The notes: generated by a model from the letters alone, not told the origin. Positions 18,065 through 28,710 are shown, counted from the stretch's first letter. The stretch: DNA of 64,000 bases from Deinococcus sp. AB2017081 (GCF_034440735.1 NZ_CP140098.1:1109501-1173500), one strand, 5' to 3'. Numbers and translations are program-made.

Positions 18065-19771
18065 CTACCGCCCCCCTCGCTGCCTCGCCACGAACGCCAG
18101 GAACGCCTCCCGCTCCAGCGTGTTCACCACATGTTCCGGTGTCAGCCCGGCTTTCCGAGCAACCATCACGCCGTATTTCGCGTCGCTCAGGCCGCTGGGC
18201 ACGTGGGCGTCGGTGTTGATGGCAAATTGTACGCGGTCACGCCAGCGCAGGGCCACGCGCCAGTCGAGATCGAGGCGGTAGGCGTTGGCGTTGATCTCGA
18301 CCACCGTGTGATTGGCCTCGCACGCCGCCAGCACGGCGTCCAGATCCAGCGCGTAGCCGGGGCGGCGCAGTTCCAGGCGGCCGGTGGGGTGCCCCAGGAT
18401 CGTGACCAGCGGGTGGCTGGCGGCGCGGATCAGGCGCTCGGTCTGGCGGACGGCGTCCAGCGTGAACAGGCTGTGGACGCTGGCGACGACGTAATCCAGT
18501 TCCGCCAGCACATCGTCCGGGTAGTCCAGCGAGCCGTCGTCGAGGATGTCCACCTCGGCCCCCGCGACCAGGGGTACGCCAGCGGCCTGAAGTTCGCGCA
18601 CCTCTTTCAACTGGGCCTTCAACCGCTCGATGCTCAGGCCGTTCGCATAGTGCGCGGCGCGCGAGTGGTCGCCGGTGCCCAGGAAGCCGTGGCCCAGGCG
18701 TACCGTCTCGGCGGCCATGTCCGCAATGCTGGCCGCGCCGTCCGACCACGTGGAGTGCGTGTGCAGCATGCCGCGCAGGTCGCTGACCGTCACGAGCCGA
18801 TCCGGGTGGGGGAGGGTCGGCCACACGTCGTCGTGTTCGGGGTCGCGGTACTCGGCGGGGCGCAGGGGCAGCCCCAGAAGCTGCATGGCGTCGGCCTCGG
18901 TGGGCGTGTCGAGCGCCACCCCGTCCCGTTTCAGGCCACGCCCGCTGAAGTCGAAGCCCCTGGCCTTCGCGTCCTCGCGCAGCGCCTCGCGGTAGGCGGT
19001 GCTGCCGCCCATCATCAGATCGAGTGCTCCCCGGATGCCCGGTGTGGGCGCGTAGGCGATCTCGACCGGCACGCCGTCCACCCGGCCGGCGAACAGCGGT
19101 TTCTTCTCGACCGGTTCCAGCCCCTCGATCACGCCGGCCAGCCGCTCCTGCACCTGCTCGGGCGGGGCGGTCACGGTCACGCGGGCCACGCGCACGGTGT
19201 CCAGGCCCCGGCGCACGTCGCCGGCGATACGCGGTTCCAGGCCGTCCAGGCGGCGGCACAGCGCCTCGACCACCTCCAGCGCGGTGCTCAGGTGCTGGCG
19301 TTCCTGGGCGCTCAGGGCGAACTCCACCGCCTCCAGAAAGGACGCCGCACTCTTCGCGCCGAAGCCCTTCAGGCCCGCCACCCGCCCGTCGCGGCACGCC
19401 TCGCGCAGGCCCTCCAGCGAGTCGATTCCGGCGTCCCAGAGTGCCCGGATCTTCTTCGGCCCCAGCCCGCGCACGCGGAACAGGCTCAGCACGCCCGCCG
19501 GGATCAGGCTCGCGGCGTCCTCCAGCGGCCCGAACATGCCGGTCTGCACGTACTCGGCCAGATCCGTCGCAATCGCCTTGCCGACCTTCGGGATGCCCAC
19601 AAAGTCGCGGGCCACGAGCGCCTCGATCTCGTCCGGCACGCCCTCCAGCGAGCGGGCCGCACTCCGGAACGCCTGCGCCCGGAACGGATCGTCGCCCACC
19701 CCCAGCAGGTCGAGCAGGTCGGCGGTGGTCTTGAGCACGCCCACCAGGGATTTCTTGCTGATGTCGGACAT
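18065..19771 (-). CDS. polX: family X DNA polymerase/PHP exonuclease PolX
   Basis: 568 residues. N-terminal helix-hairpin-helix and fingers region (PFRAQAFRSAARSLEGVPDE, IPKVGKAIATDLAEYV, VRGLGPKKIRALWDAGI), a palm-like region near 180-300, and a C-terminal PHP domain from about 335 with the metal ligands in HTHSTWSDG, GTGDHSRAAHYA, GAEVDIL, ASVHS and NTDAHVPSG. The PHP domain gives 3'-5' exonuclease activity in this family. In the palm the expected acidic DxD is not evident: the strand reads RIAGDVRRGLDTVRVARVTVTA, and the third acidic site reads PVEIAYAP, so polymerase activity is doubtful from sequence alone. The start ATG 19771 is set at MSDISKKSLV, the normal family N-terminus. Confidence 0.93.
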   Translation of the reverse strand: MSDISKKSLVGVLKTTADLLDLLGVGDDPFRAQAFRSAARSLEGVPDEIEALVARDFVGIPKVGKAIATDLAEYVQTGMFGPLEDAASLIPAGVLSLFRVRGLGPKKIRALWDAGIDSLEGLREACRDGRVAGLKGFGAKSAASFLEAVEFALSAQERQHLSTALEVVEALCRRLDGLEPRIAGDVRRGLDTVRVARVTVTAPPEQVQERLAGVIEGLEPVEKKPLFAGRVDGVPVEIAYAPTPGIRGALDLMMGGSTAYREALREDAKARGFDFSGRGLKRDGVALDTPTEADAMQLLGLPLRPAEYRDPEHDDVWPTLPHPDRLVTVSDLRGMLHTHSTWSDGAASIADMAAETVRLGHGFLGTGDHSRAAHYANGLSIERLKAQLKEVRELQAAGVPLVAGAEVDILDDGSLDYPDDVLAELDYVVASVHSLFTLDAVRQTERLIRAASHPLVTILGHPTGRLELRRPGYALDLDAVLAACEANHTVVEINANAYRLDLDWRVALRWRDRVQFAINTDAHVPSGLSDAKYGVMVARKAGLTPEHVVNTLEREAFLAFVARQRGGR

Positions 19772-19798
19772 GGGGTTCAGAGTAGCGGGCGGCGGAGA

Positions 19799-19861
19799 AG
19801 TGATGAGTGATGGGGGTGATCGGGGCTGGGGCTCCTCACTCACTGCTCGGGCCTCATCACT
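19799..19861. repeat. inverted repeat AGTGATGAG/CTCATCACT between polX and hisJ-like gene
   Basis: Nine-base perfect inverse copies at 19799-19807 and 19853-19861, with further GAGTGATG-like copies inside. It lies in the 88-base gap between two genes on the minus strand and could be a hairpin in the leader of polX mRNA or a terminator for the upstream gene. Confidence 0.35.
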
Positions 19862-20645
19862 ACCCCCGCCGCGTCCGCCCCTGATACGTCACCACACGCC
19901 CATCCACGTCGTGGATCTGCTTGATGGCCTCGGTGAAGTGGAAGCCGACCTCGCCGGGTTTGTGGGCGTCGCTGCCCAGCACGAAGGGGATGTGGCGTTC
20001 GGCGGCGTGGCGGGTCAGGTCGGGAGCGGGGTAGGCCTCGTGCACCGGCTTGCGCCACCCGGCGGTGTTGAAGTCGAGGCTCAGGCCGTGCGTGGCGATC
20101 ACGTCCAGCGCGTGCAGGGCCGCCGCGCCGTCTGGGTCGCGGTGGCCGAACTTCTTGGGCAGGTCGAGGTGCCCGACCGAGTCGAACAGGCCGCTGCGGG
20201 CCGCCCCCTCGACCAGCGCGTAGTAGTCGCGGTACAGCCCGCCCAGGTCGCGGGCGTCGTACTCGGCCACGAATTCCGGGTTGTCGAAGCCCCACGCGCC
20301 GAGGTAATGGATACTGCCGATCACGTAGTCCCACGGGTGGCGGCCCAGCACGTCCTCCACGAACCGCTCCGTGCCGGGGTGATAGTCGGCCTCCAGGCCC
20401 AGGCGGACGTCCAGCCGCCCGGAAAACTCGGCCTGCACGGCCTGCACCTCGTCCACGTACTGCGCGAGCTGATCCTGGCGCATGCGCCACGGCGCGTCGT
20501 ACCACGCGGGCATGGGCATGTGGTCGGTAAAGCAGATGCCGTCCAGGCCGGCCTCCAGCGCCGCCTGCGCGTACTCGCGGGGCGTGCCGGTCGCGTGCCC
20601 GCACAGGGGCGTGTGCATGTGCGAATCGAACAGCGTGGAGGCCAT
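19860..20645 (-). CDS. PHP-family phosphatase, histidinol-phosphatase HisJ type
   Basis: 261 residues forming one PHP domain: FDSHMHTPLCGHATG at the start, CFTDHMPMPAWYD, GLEADYHPG, VIGSIHYLG, HLDLPKKFGHRD, LDFNTAGWRK and GSDAHKPGEVG, which supply the usual His/Asp/Glu cluster that binds three metals. This matches HisJ-type histidinol-phosphatases, which remove phosphate from histidinol phosphate in histidine synthesis; hisIE and hisF are 12 kb away. Other PHP phosphoesterase roles cannot be excluded. ATG 20645 is preferred to the GTG six bases earlier. Confidence 0.82.
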   Translation of the reverse strand: MASTLFDSHMHTPLCGHATGTPREYAQAALEAGLDGICFTDHMPMPAWYDAPWRMRQDQLAQYVDEVQAVQAEFSGRLDVRLGLEADYHPGTERFVEDVLGRHPWDYVIGSIHYLGAWGFDNPEFVAEYDARDLGGLYRDYYALVEGAARSGLFDSVGHLDLPKKFGHRDPDGAAALHALDVIATHGLSLDFNTAGWRKPVHEAYPAPDLTRHAAERHIPFVLGSDAHKPGEVGFHFTEAIKQIHDVDGRVVTYQGRTRRG

Positions 20646-20755
20646 GCCCACCAGGGTAGGTCAAAGTCCATGTGCCGGGCGGCCCGCTGTTCACGCGGCC
20701 TTGAGACTGGGCGCTGCCCCACGGAAGCGCCGGGCACCGTCGCCCACGGTGGAGC

Positions 20756-21091
20756 ATGGCGAAAAAAGCGGTGGATCTGAGCATCCCGAAAGGCGTCCAG
20801 GAGAACGCGAAACGCGGCCTGGAACTCCGCGCCGAACACGGCTTCGGCGGCACAAAGGTCGGAGAGGCGACGGCGCGGCTCCTGGCCGAGGGCGGTACGG
20901 TCACGGCCCGCAAGGCGCGGCACATCAGCCGGTACTTCCCCCGGCATGCCGGAGACAACCTCGACCAGACGGGGAAGGGCGGCAAGGCTCCGTCGCGTGG
21001 GTACATTGCGTGGCTGTTGTGGGGCGGGGACGCCGGGCGGACGTGGAGCGAGAAGGTCGTGAAGGCACTGGACGAGGGCGAGCAGGGCTGA
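20756..21091 (+). CDS. small phage-type protein of unknown function
   Basis: 111 residues. Pattern: VQENAKRGLELRAEHGFGGTKVGEATARLLAEGGTVTARKARHISRYFPRH, then APSRGYIAWLLWGGDAGRTW. This arrangement (KRGLELR, GGT, a short helix with VxARxxxxISRYFPRH, then SxGYIAWLLWGGDAG) is what I recall from a small domain at the start of, or next to, phage prohead proteases and portal-related genes. Here it is alone, with no head, tail or integrase gene nearby. GGAG stands close to the ATG. The function is unknown. Confidence 0.75.
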   Translation: MAKKAVDLSIPKGVQENAKRGLELRAEHGFGGTKVGEATARLLAEGGTVTARKARHISRYFPRHAGDNLDQTGKGGKAPSRGYIAWLLWGGDAGRTWSEKVVKALDEGEQG

Positions 21092-21186
21092 ACCTGACGG
21101 AGTCTGTCAGTTCGGCGGCCGTGGGGCGCGTACGCTGGAGCATGATCCCCACGACCCCCTGACGCTGGCCGCGCGCGATCCGGTGA

Positions 21187-22176
21187 CTATGTCAGCCAGC
21201 CGTCCGGGAACGACGTGGCCGCGAAGGTCTGCCGGGCGGTCTCCAGTAGCTCGGGCCAGCGTTCTGGGCGGTAACGGCGCGACAGGTGCAGCAGTGTCAG
21301 GGTCTGCACCTGCGCGGCGTGGGCCAGCGCGGCCACCTGCGCAACGGTGGTGTGCTGGTGCCGGTGCGCGAGTTCGGCGTCCTCCGGGGCGTACTGCGCC
21401 TCGGCATACAGCGTCTGCACGCCGTTCAGCAGCGGAGCCAGCCGGGCCTGTTCAGCTCCGTCCAGCAGGAAGTCCGTGAAGTACGCGAGACTTCCGCCCA
21501 CCTCGCGCCGGAGCACAGCCGCGCGGAGGGTGTCGGCGTCGTGGACGGTGCCGCTCACGTCCAGTTCGCCGGTCGCACCCTGTTTCAGGGCCGCGAGCCA
21601 CGGGCCGCCCTGCAGGCCCAGCGCGGCGAGGGCCGCCGTGTCCACGCTCACGCGCTCCGGCTCGCGCAGGATGAAGCCCAGGCTGCGCCCGTGGTGCTCC
21701 AGGGGCACGGCCTGGACGCTGACCTCCGGGGTGGTCAGGATCACACCGTCGTGCGGGCGCGTGCCCTCGTCGTGCGGGGTGGCGTAGGCCTCGTGGGCCT
21801 CGAAGCGGAAGGACTGCACGTGGCTGTCGTGAACGTCGTGCACGACGTACCGGCCGCGCAGTTCCGGCGCGTGGTTCCACCAGTACCCCTGGAAGCGGTG
21901 CCCCAGGATGCGGGCGGTGCCGGGCGGCCCCCACACGTGGCCGGGCTGCGGCCGGTCGAAGGTGGCGCGGAAGAAGTCGTCGAAGCCGCCCACGTGATCC
22001 ATGTGCAGGTGCGAGAACAGCAGGTGATCCGTGGCCTGCACGTCCGCGAACGGCACGCCATGCAGCACGCCGGCCCCGCAGTCCAGCAGCAGCCGCGTGC
22101 GGCCCTGCCCGCTGTCCGCCGTGATCCACAGCGCGTTGTCCTCTGCTGGTCGGCCCAGCACCTGTGCCCGGATCAT
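21187..22176 (-). CDS. MBL-fold metallohydrolase, ribonuclease Z-like
   Basis: 329 residues. Metallo-beta-lactamase fold: LLLDCGAGVLHGVPF, then the metal motif HLHMDHVGGFDDFF (HxHxDH), a later conserved aspartate in YFTDFLLDG, AEAQYAPEDAELAHRHQHTT and the C-terminal LLHLSRRYRP with the last His. The layout is that of RNase Z-like proteins without a clear exosite arm, so it is called a ribonuclease Z-like hydrolase; the substrate is unknown. The start is ATG 22176; upstream in-frame sequence lacks family features. Divergent from the permease genes. Confidence 0.85.
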   Translation of the reverse strand: MIRAQVLGRPAEDNALWITADSGQGRTRLLLDCGAGVLHGVPFADVQATDHLLFSHLHMDHVGGFDDFFRATFDRPQPGHVWGPPGTARILGHRFQGYWWNHAPELRGRYVVHDVHDSHVQSFRFEAHEAYATPHDEGTRPHDGVILTTPEVSVQAVPLEHHGRSLGFILREPERVSVDTAALAALGLQGGPWLAALKQGATGELDVSGTVHDADTLRAAVLRREVGGSLAYFTDFLLDGAEQARLAPLLNGVQTLYAEAQYAPEDAELAHRHQHTTVAQVAALAHAAQVQTLTLLHLSRRYRPERWPELLETARQTFAATSFPDGWLT

Positions 22177-22379
22177 GGAGCGCAGTATGTCCCCGCCTGC
22201 GGTGCCGCCGCATCCGGCACGTGGCCCACCGGCCGGCCGGTACGATGGCGTATGGTGCCTGTCCCCCGGCGAGACGTGAATCCGGCCTGTCCTGACTGCA
22301 CTCCGGGCCGGAGAACCGGCGCTTCTTCCGCTGCGGACGTGGATCATGGAACCCGCCCTGACCGTCACGCGCCGGTCGT

Positions 22380-23198
22380 GTGGCCTCAGCATTGATCACC
22401 CCGCCCGTGGGTCGGCTGGGGCTGCTCGCCCTGGCGCACGCGGCGCTGTGGCTGGGCCTGAACCGGTCGCTTCCGTGGCCTGAGCGCCTCGCCGCGTATG
22501 GCGCGGCGCTGTGGGCGGCGGCGACCCCGGACACGTGGGCGACCGTCGCGCCGGAGGTCGTCCTGACCGGCACGTATCTGCTGCTGGGCACGCTGCTCGC
22601 ATGGGGGCTGGTGGGTGTGCTCCGGCGCGTGCGGCCAGGGGCGCTGTGGGTGCTGGAGACCGTGCCGCCCTTCCTGCTGCTGGTGGCGGCGCTGGCCCTG
22701 GGGCTGGCAGTCACGGTACCGCGCGGCTGGACGTTCCCGCTGACCCCCTGGGCGCCGCTGATGCTGCTGCTGTTCGCGTGTGCCCTGGCCGTGCCGGTGG
22801 CTGCCCGCGCCACGGTGCAGGGCCTCGGGGCCTTCCGGGACGCCTGGGGCGCGCCCTTCACCCGGGTGGGCCGCGCCATGGGTCTGCCCGAGGCGCGGCT
22901 CTCGGCCCGGGCGTGGGCGGTGGGGCGGCCCGTCGCGGCCCGCACCCTGGCGGGCGAGGCCCTGAACGTCGTCGTCTCGCTGGCGGTGCTGGAGGGCCTG
23001 CTTCAGTTTCCGGGCGTGGGCAATGCGGTGTACCAGGCGGTGCAGGCCACGCTGGGGGGCACAGCTGCCGGCCCAACCGATGAGGGAGCGCTGGCCCTCG
23101 CGCTGGCTGCCCTGATCGCGCTGGGGGGCGTGGCCGGCACGGTGCTGCGCCACGCCGGGCACCGGCTGGATCCGCGCCCGCCGCCGGAGGACGTGTGA
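22380..23198 (+). CDS. ABC transporter permease, Opp/Dpp-B-like
   Basis: 272 residues, six or so hydrophobic segments. The C-terminal part has ALNVVVSLAVLEGLLQFPGVGNAVYQAVQ, which corresponds to the end of DppB/OppB permeases, and FRDAWGAPFTRVGRAMGLPEARLSARAW corresponds to the ATPase-docking EAA loop. The N-terminal half is more diverged. The start is uncertain: GTG 22380 opens the frame and TTG 22392 is also possible; neither has a good ribosome binding site. It overlaps the next gene by four bases. No binding protein or ATPase lies nearby. Confidence 0.7.
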   Translation: MASALITPPVGRLGLLALAHAALWLGLNRSLPWPERLAAYGAALWAAATPDTWATVAPEVVLTGTYLLLGTLLAWGLVGVLRRVRPGALWVLETVPPFLLLVAALALGLAVTVPRGWTFPLTPWAPLMLLLFACALAVPVAARATVQGLGAFRDAWGAPFTRVGRAMGLPEARLSARAWAVGRPVAARTLAGEALNVVVSLAVLEGLLQFPGVGNAVYQAVQATLGGTAAGPTDEGALALALAALIALGGVAGTVLRHAGHRLDPRPPPEDV

Positions 23199-23947
23199 GG
23201 TGGCTGCTGCTTCCCCTGCTGCTCGTGGCGCTGCTGGCTCCACGCGCCGAGTGCCCGGTGCGGGCGCTGGTCGCCCCACCGGGCGTGACGGATGCCGCCG
23301 CGCTGCGCACGCCGCCCCTGCGGGTGGGCGATCCCCTGGCCCCACTGGGCACCGACCGCTTCGGGCGGGACGCGGCGTGTGTCCTGCCACGCGCGCTGGG
23401 CCTGTGGCGCGGCTGGCATGGACGGGGCGCGTGGGTGCCGGAGCTGCCGGCGCTGCTGGTCGCGGCGCTGCTGCTGGGTCGGGGGTCGTTCCGGCTGGTG
23501 CTGGCGGGTGCGGTGGCGCTGCTCACGGCGCGGCTGGTGTCGGCGCAGGTGGCGGCGGTGCGCCGCGAGGGCTTCGTCGAGGGTGCCGCCGCGCTGGGTG
23601 GCCCGGCCGCGCACATCCTGCGGGTTCACGTGTGGCCTCACCTGCACCCACGGCTGCCCGCCGTGCTGGGCAGCGTGCTCAGCGCCGTGTTCCTGTGGCT
23701 CATGGAACTGGGGGTGCTGGGCTTTCACGATCAGCCGACCCTGACCGTGGCCTTCACAGACGGTCTGGACACCGTGCCGGATGTCACCGCCGTGCCACTG
23801 AACGCGGATCTGGGGCAGCTGATCAGTTTTTCCCGCTGGACGTGGCTGGACACCCCGGAGGGGCTGGCGTGGCCCGTGCTGCTGCTGACCCTCCTGACCC
23901 TCGCCCTGAAGGACGCGGTGCGGGCCGGCCGGCGGTCACGCGACTGA
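23195..23947 (+). CDS. ABC transporter permease, Opp/Dpp-C-like
   Basis: 250 residues from GTG 23195 in the overlap with the previous stop. LGTDRFGRDAACVLPRALGLWRG matches the conserved LGTDxxGRD loop of DppC/OppC permeases. VRREGFVEGAAALGGPAAHILRVHVWPHL matches the EAA docking loop with its Arg, Gly and His-x-x-Pro positions. A partner for the preceding permease in a dipeptide, oligopeptide or nickel-type importer. Components for binding and energy must be encoded elsewhere, or the pair is a relic. Its 3' end overlaps the convergent EamA gene by 12 bases. Confidence 0.7.
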   Translation: MRWLLLPLLLVALLAPRAECPVRALVAPPGVTDAAALRTPPLRVGDPLAPLGTDRFGRDAACVLPRALGLWRGWHGRGAWVPELPALLVAALLLGRGSFRLVLAGAVALLTARLVSAQVAAVRREGFVEGAAALGGPAAHILRVHVWPHLHPRLPAVLGSVLSAVFLWLMELGVLGFHDQPTLTVAFTDGLDTVPDVTAVPLNADLGQLISFSRWTWLDTPEGLAWPVLLLTLLTLALKDAVRAGRRSRD

Positions 23948-24850
23948 CCGCGCGGTGCGCGTGCGCCACCACCGCCCACCGAACACGTGCAGGACGAGCC
24001 CCACGAACACCAGCACGGCCCCCAGCGCCTTGCCGGGTGGGAAGGCCTCGTGGTACGCGACAGCGCTGGCGATGATGCCGAACACCGGCACCAGCAGCGA
24101 CAGCGGCGCGACCCGGCCCGCCCCGTGGCGCTGGATCAGCGCGGCCCAGATGCCGAAGCCCAGCACGGTGTTCCCCAGGCCCATGAACACGATGGCCGCC
24201 CAGAACCCCGGCCCAGACTGGGTCAGCGTGCGGCCCACGGCCTCCCAGCCACCCGTGAGTCCAGCCAGCAGGGTCAGGGGGAGTGGAGGGATCAGGGCGC
24301 TCCACACGACCAGACTGAACATGTTTGCGCCGCCCGATGCCCGCACCAGCAGGTTGCTGACCGCCCAGCCCAGCGCAGCGGCCAGCGTCAGGCCCAGGCT
24401 GACCAGCGGCAGGTCGCCGCCGGACAGCCCGCCGATCACGCCCATCCCGGCAAAGGCCAGCGCGATGCCCGCCGCCTGCCACGGCTGGATGCGTTCCCCC
24501 AGGAACCGGGCGGCCAGCAGCGCCGTGAAGAAGGCCTGCATCTGCATGAGCAGCGAGCCCAGGCCGGCGCTCATGCCGAGCTGGATGGCGAGGTACAGCA
24601 GACCGAACTGGATCACGCCCACGGTCAGGCCGTAGCTCCACAGCAGGCGGGCGGGCATCCGGGGCCGGGCCACAAAGAACACGGCAGGTACGGCGGCCAC
24701 CGCGAAGCGCAGCGCGGCGACCAGCAGGGGAGACGCGCCCGCCACCGACCACTTGATCACGATGAAGTTCACGCCCCAGATCAGCGTGATCAGCAGTGCC
24801 AGTCCCAGGGCACGGGCGTTCAGCGGCGGCAGGGCAGACGGCGTGCTCAC
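23936..24850 (-). CDS. EamA-family (DMT) transporter
   Basis: 304 residues, ten membrane helices in two five-helix repeats. Repeat one starts LALLITLIWGVNFIVIKWSV, with the family motif around RFAVAAVPAVFF and GLGSLLMQMQAFFTALLAARFLGERI. Repeat two contains WAVSNLLVRASG, GLGNTVLGFGIWAALIQRHGAGRVAPLSLLVPVFG and the closing GALLVF-like helix. A likely exporter of small metabolites or amino acids (YdcZ/RhaT/EamA group), substrate unknown. GTG 24850 is used as start; it opens STPSALPPLNAR and is 34 bases before the first helix. The ribosome binding site is weak. Confidence 0.85.
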   Translation of the reverse strand: MSTPSALPPLNARALGLALLITLIWGVNFIVIKWSVAGASPLLVAALRFAVAAVPAVFFVARPRMPARLLWSYGLTVGVIQFGLLYLAIQLGMSAGLGSLLMQMQAFFTALLAARFLGERIQPWQAAGIALAFAGMGVIGGLSGGDLPLVSLGLTLAAALGWAVSNLLVRASGGANMFSLVVWSALIPPLPLTLLAGLTGGWEAVGRTLTQSGPGFWAAIVFMGLGNTVLGFGIWAALIQRHGAGRVAPLSLLVPVFGIIASAVAYHEAFPPGKALGAVLVFVGLVLHVFGGRWWRTRTARSVA

Positions 24851-24909
24851 TGGGGGCGAGTGTACGCCCGCCGGTGGGCACGCCGTCCGGGGGGACGGAA
24901 CGCGGCGGC

Positions 24910-27411
<2,502 letters not shown>

Positions 27412-27423
27412 GGCATCTCCTGA

Positions 27424-27437
27424 CCCCCCAGGGGGGG
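27424..27437 (-). promoter_or_regulatory. G-tract dyad upstream of copA, candidate CsoR operator
   Basis: Six C, one A and seven G in a row, flanked by TGA and ATAC, 13 bases ahead of the copA start codon. CsoR-family repressors bind G-tract dyads of this form. A possible promoter lies further upstream on the minus strand (TTGTAT, 17 bases, TAGCCT). Confidence 0.6.
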
Positions 27438-27542
27438 ATACGGGTTCAGGCTACGCCCAGGCCGGTTTGAATACAAGGTGTCCAGCACCCATCCAGCCGT
27501 CATCTGAGTGGAGGATTGAGGATCACTGTGTGCCCCACGCCG

Positions 27543-27571
27543 TTGACAGCCCCCCGGGGGAGGGTCTAGCC
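27543..27571 (+). promoter_or_regulatory. copZ promoter with overlapping G-tract dyad
   Basis: TTGACA at 27543-27548 as -35; the dyad CCCCCC-GGGGG at 27550-27560 fills the spacer; the -10 is near CTAGCC at 27566-27571. A repressor on the dyad would block RNA polymerase. The csoR-like gene is the fourth gene of the unit this promoter drives, so the loop would be autoregulatory. Confidence 0.6.
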
Positions 27572-27578
27572 TCCGGGC

Positions 27579-27794
27579 ATGACGACCCCCACCACCGAAC
27601 TGAACATCACCGGCATGACCTGCGGCCACTGCGTGAAGGCCGTCGAGGGGGCCCTGAGGGCCATCCCCGGCGTGCAGGCCGTGACCGTCGACCTCGCCGG
27701 CGGCCGCGCCACCGTGCAGGGCGACGCCGACCGGAACGCCATGCTGGCCGCCGTGACGGAAGAGGGCTACTCGGCCCAGGTCGCCGGAGCATGA
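27579..27794 (+). CDS. copZ: copper chaperone CopZ
   Basis: 71 residues, one heavy-metal-associated domain: TELNITGMTCGHCVKAVEGALRAIPGVQAVTVDLAGGRATVQG with the MTCGHC metal site. It carries Cu(I) in the cytoplasm to CopA. It is divergent from copA and overlaps the following gene by ATGA. The His in MTCGHC instead of Ala is common in bacterial CopZ. Confidence 0.95.
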   Translation: MTTPTTELNITGMTCGHCVKAVEGALRAIPGVQAVTVDLAGGRATVQGDADRNAMLAAVTEEGYSAQVAGA

Positions 27795-28390
27795 TCCGCA
27801 CCCTGACCCTGGCCCTGCTGCTGACCGGCGCGGCCCTCGCGGGCGGGGGCGGGGCCCCCATGGCAGGCGGCATGGGGAGCATGGATCACGGAGCGCACGG
27901 CATGGCGGGCATGGACATGCCCATGAGCATGCAGGCCATGGGCGAACAGATGACCGCCGAACTCCGCCCCCTGCGCGGCCGGGCCTTCAACGTCCGCTTC
28001 GCGCAGCTCATGGCCGACCACCATCAGGCCGCCATCGACATGGCCCGCATGGAGGTCATGCGCGGCCAGGACGCCCGCGTGAAGGCCGCCGCGCAGCAGG
28101 TCATCGCCGCACAGGAGCAGGAGATCGCCACCATGACCGGCTGGATCAGGGCGTGGACGGGCCAGGACTACACCCCGAAGGGCATGGGGATGGACATGGA
28201 GGTCATGGGCAGCGTGGATCGCTGGTTTCTGACCGGCATGATCCCCCACCACCGTGGTGCGATCGCCATGGCGAAGCTCGCGCCCACGCACACGCAGGAC
28301 ATGCAGGTGCGCGCCCTGGCCGCCGACATCATCCGCGCGCAGCAGGCCGAGATCACGCAGTACACGGCGTGGCAAAGGGTCGTGAAATGA
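27791..28390 (+). CDS. DUF305 protein, secreted, Met/His-rich
   Basis: 199 residues. Signal peptide IRTLTLALLLTGAALAGG, then a Met/Gly/His-rich stretch (MAGGMGSMDHGAHGMAGMDM) suited to bind copper. The DUF305 core follows, with its two repeats FAQLMADHHQAAIDMARMEV and LTGMIPHHRGAIAMAKLA. The family is ferritin-like and helical with HH pairs; its exact role is not established, but it is often found with copper resistance genes. Probable periplasmic copper binder. ATG 27791 overlaps the copZ stop; its own stop overlaps csoR, so four genes are coupled. Confidence 0.93.
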   Translation: MIRTLTLALLLTGAALAGGGGAPMAGGMGSMDHGAHGMAGMDMPMSMQAMGEQMTAELRPLRGRAFNVRFAQLMADHHQAAIDMARMEVMRGQDARVKAAAQQVIAAQEQEIATMTGWIRAWTGQDYTPKGMGMDMEVMGSVDRWFLTGMIPHHRGAIAMAKLAPTHTQDMQVRALAADIIRAQQAEITQYTAWQRVVK

Positions 28391-28698
28391 GCGCCGACAC
28401 CGCCCCGCACTGCCACGTGGAAGGCAAGCTGTGCATGCCCGAGGACGCCCGCAAGCGCGCCAGCCGCCGCCTGAGCATCGCGCGCGGCCATCTGGAGAGC
28501 ATCGTCCGGATGCTCGACGACGAGGACGTGTACTGCGTGGACGTCCTGCGGCAGATCAAGGCCGTGCAGGGCGCGCTGAGCGGCGCGACGGAGGTCGTGC
28601 TGCGCGGTCACCTCGAGGCGCACGTGGCGACCGCCCACGAGCGCGGCGACACCGTGGAGATCGTCGAGGAACTCATGGCGGCGTTGAAGTACGCGTAG
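28387..28698 (+). CDS. csoR: CsoR/RcnR-family metal-sensing repressor
   Basis: 103 residues, all helical (DUF156). Metal-site residues as read from the alignment pattern: Cys in DDEDVYCVDVLRQIKAVQGAL, His in RGHLEAHVA and, in place of the second Cys of classic CsoR, the second His of the same motif. A C-H-H site of this kind is described for the Thermus CsoR, which accepts Cu(I) and some other metals. It likely represses copZ and copA by binding the G-tract dyads and releases them when metal-loaded. Start ATG 28387 overlaps the DUF305 stop. It is followed 12 bases later by a thioredoxin gene. Confidence 0.9.
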   Translation: MSADTAPHCHVEGKLCMPEDARKRASRRLSIARGHLESIVRMLDDEDVYCVDVLRQIKAVQGALSGATEVVLRGHLEAHVATAHERGDTVEIVEELMAALKYA

Positions 28699-28710
28699 AG
28701 GAGGGACGAG

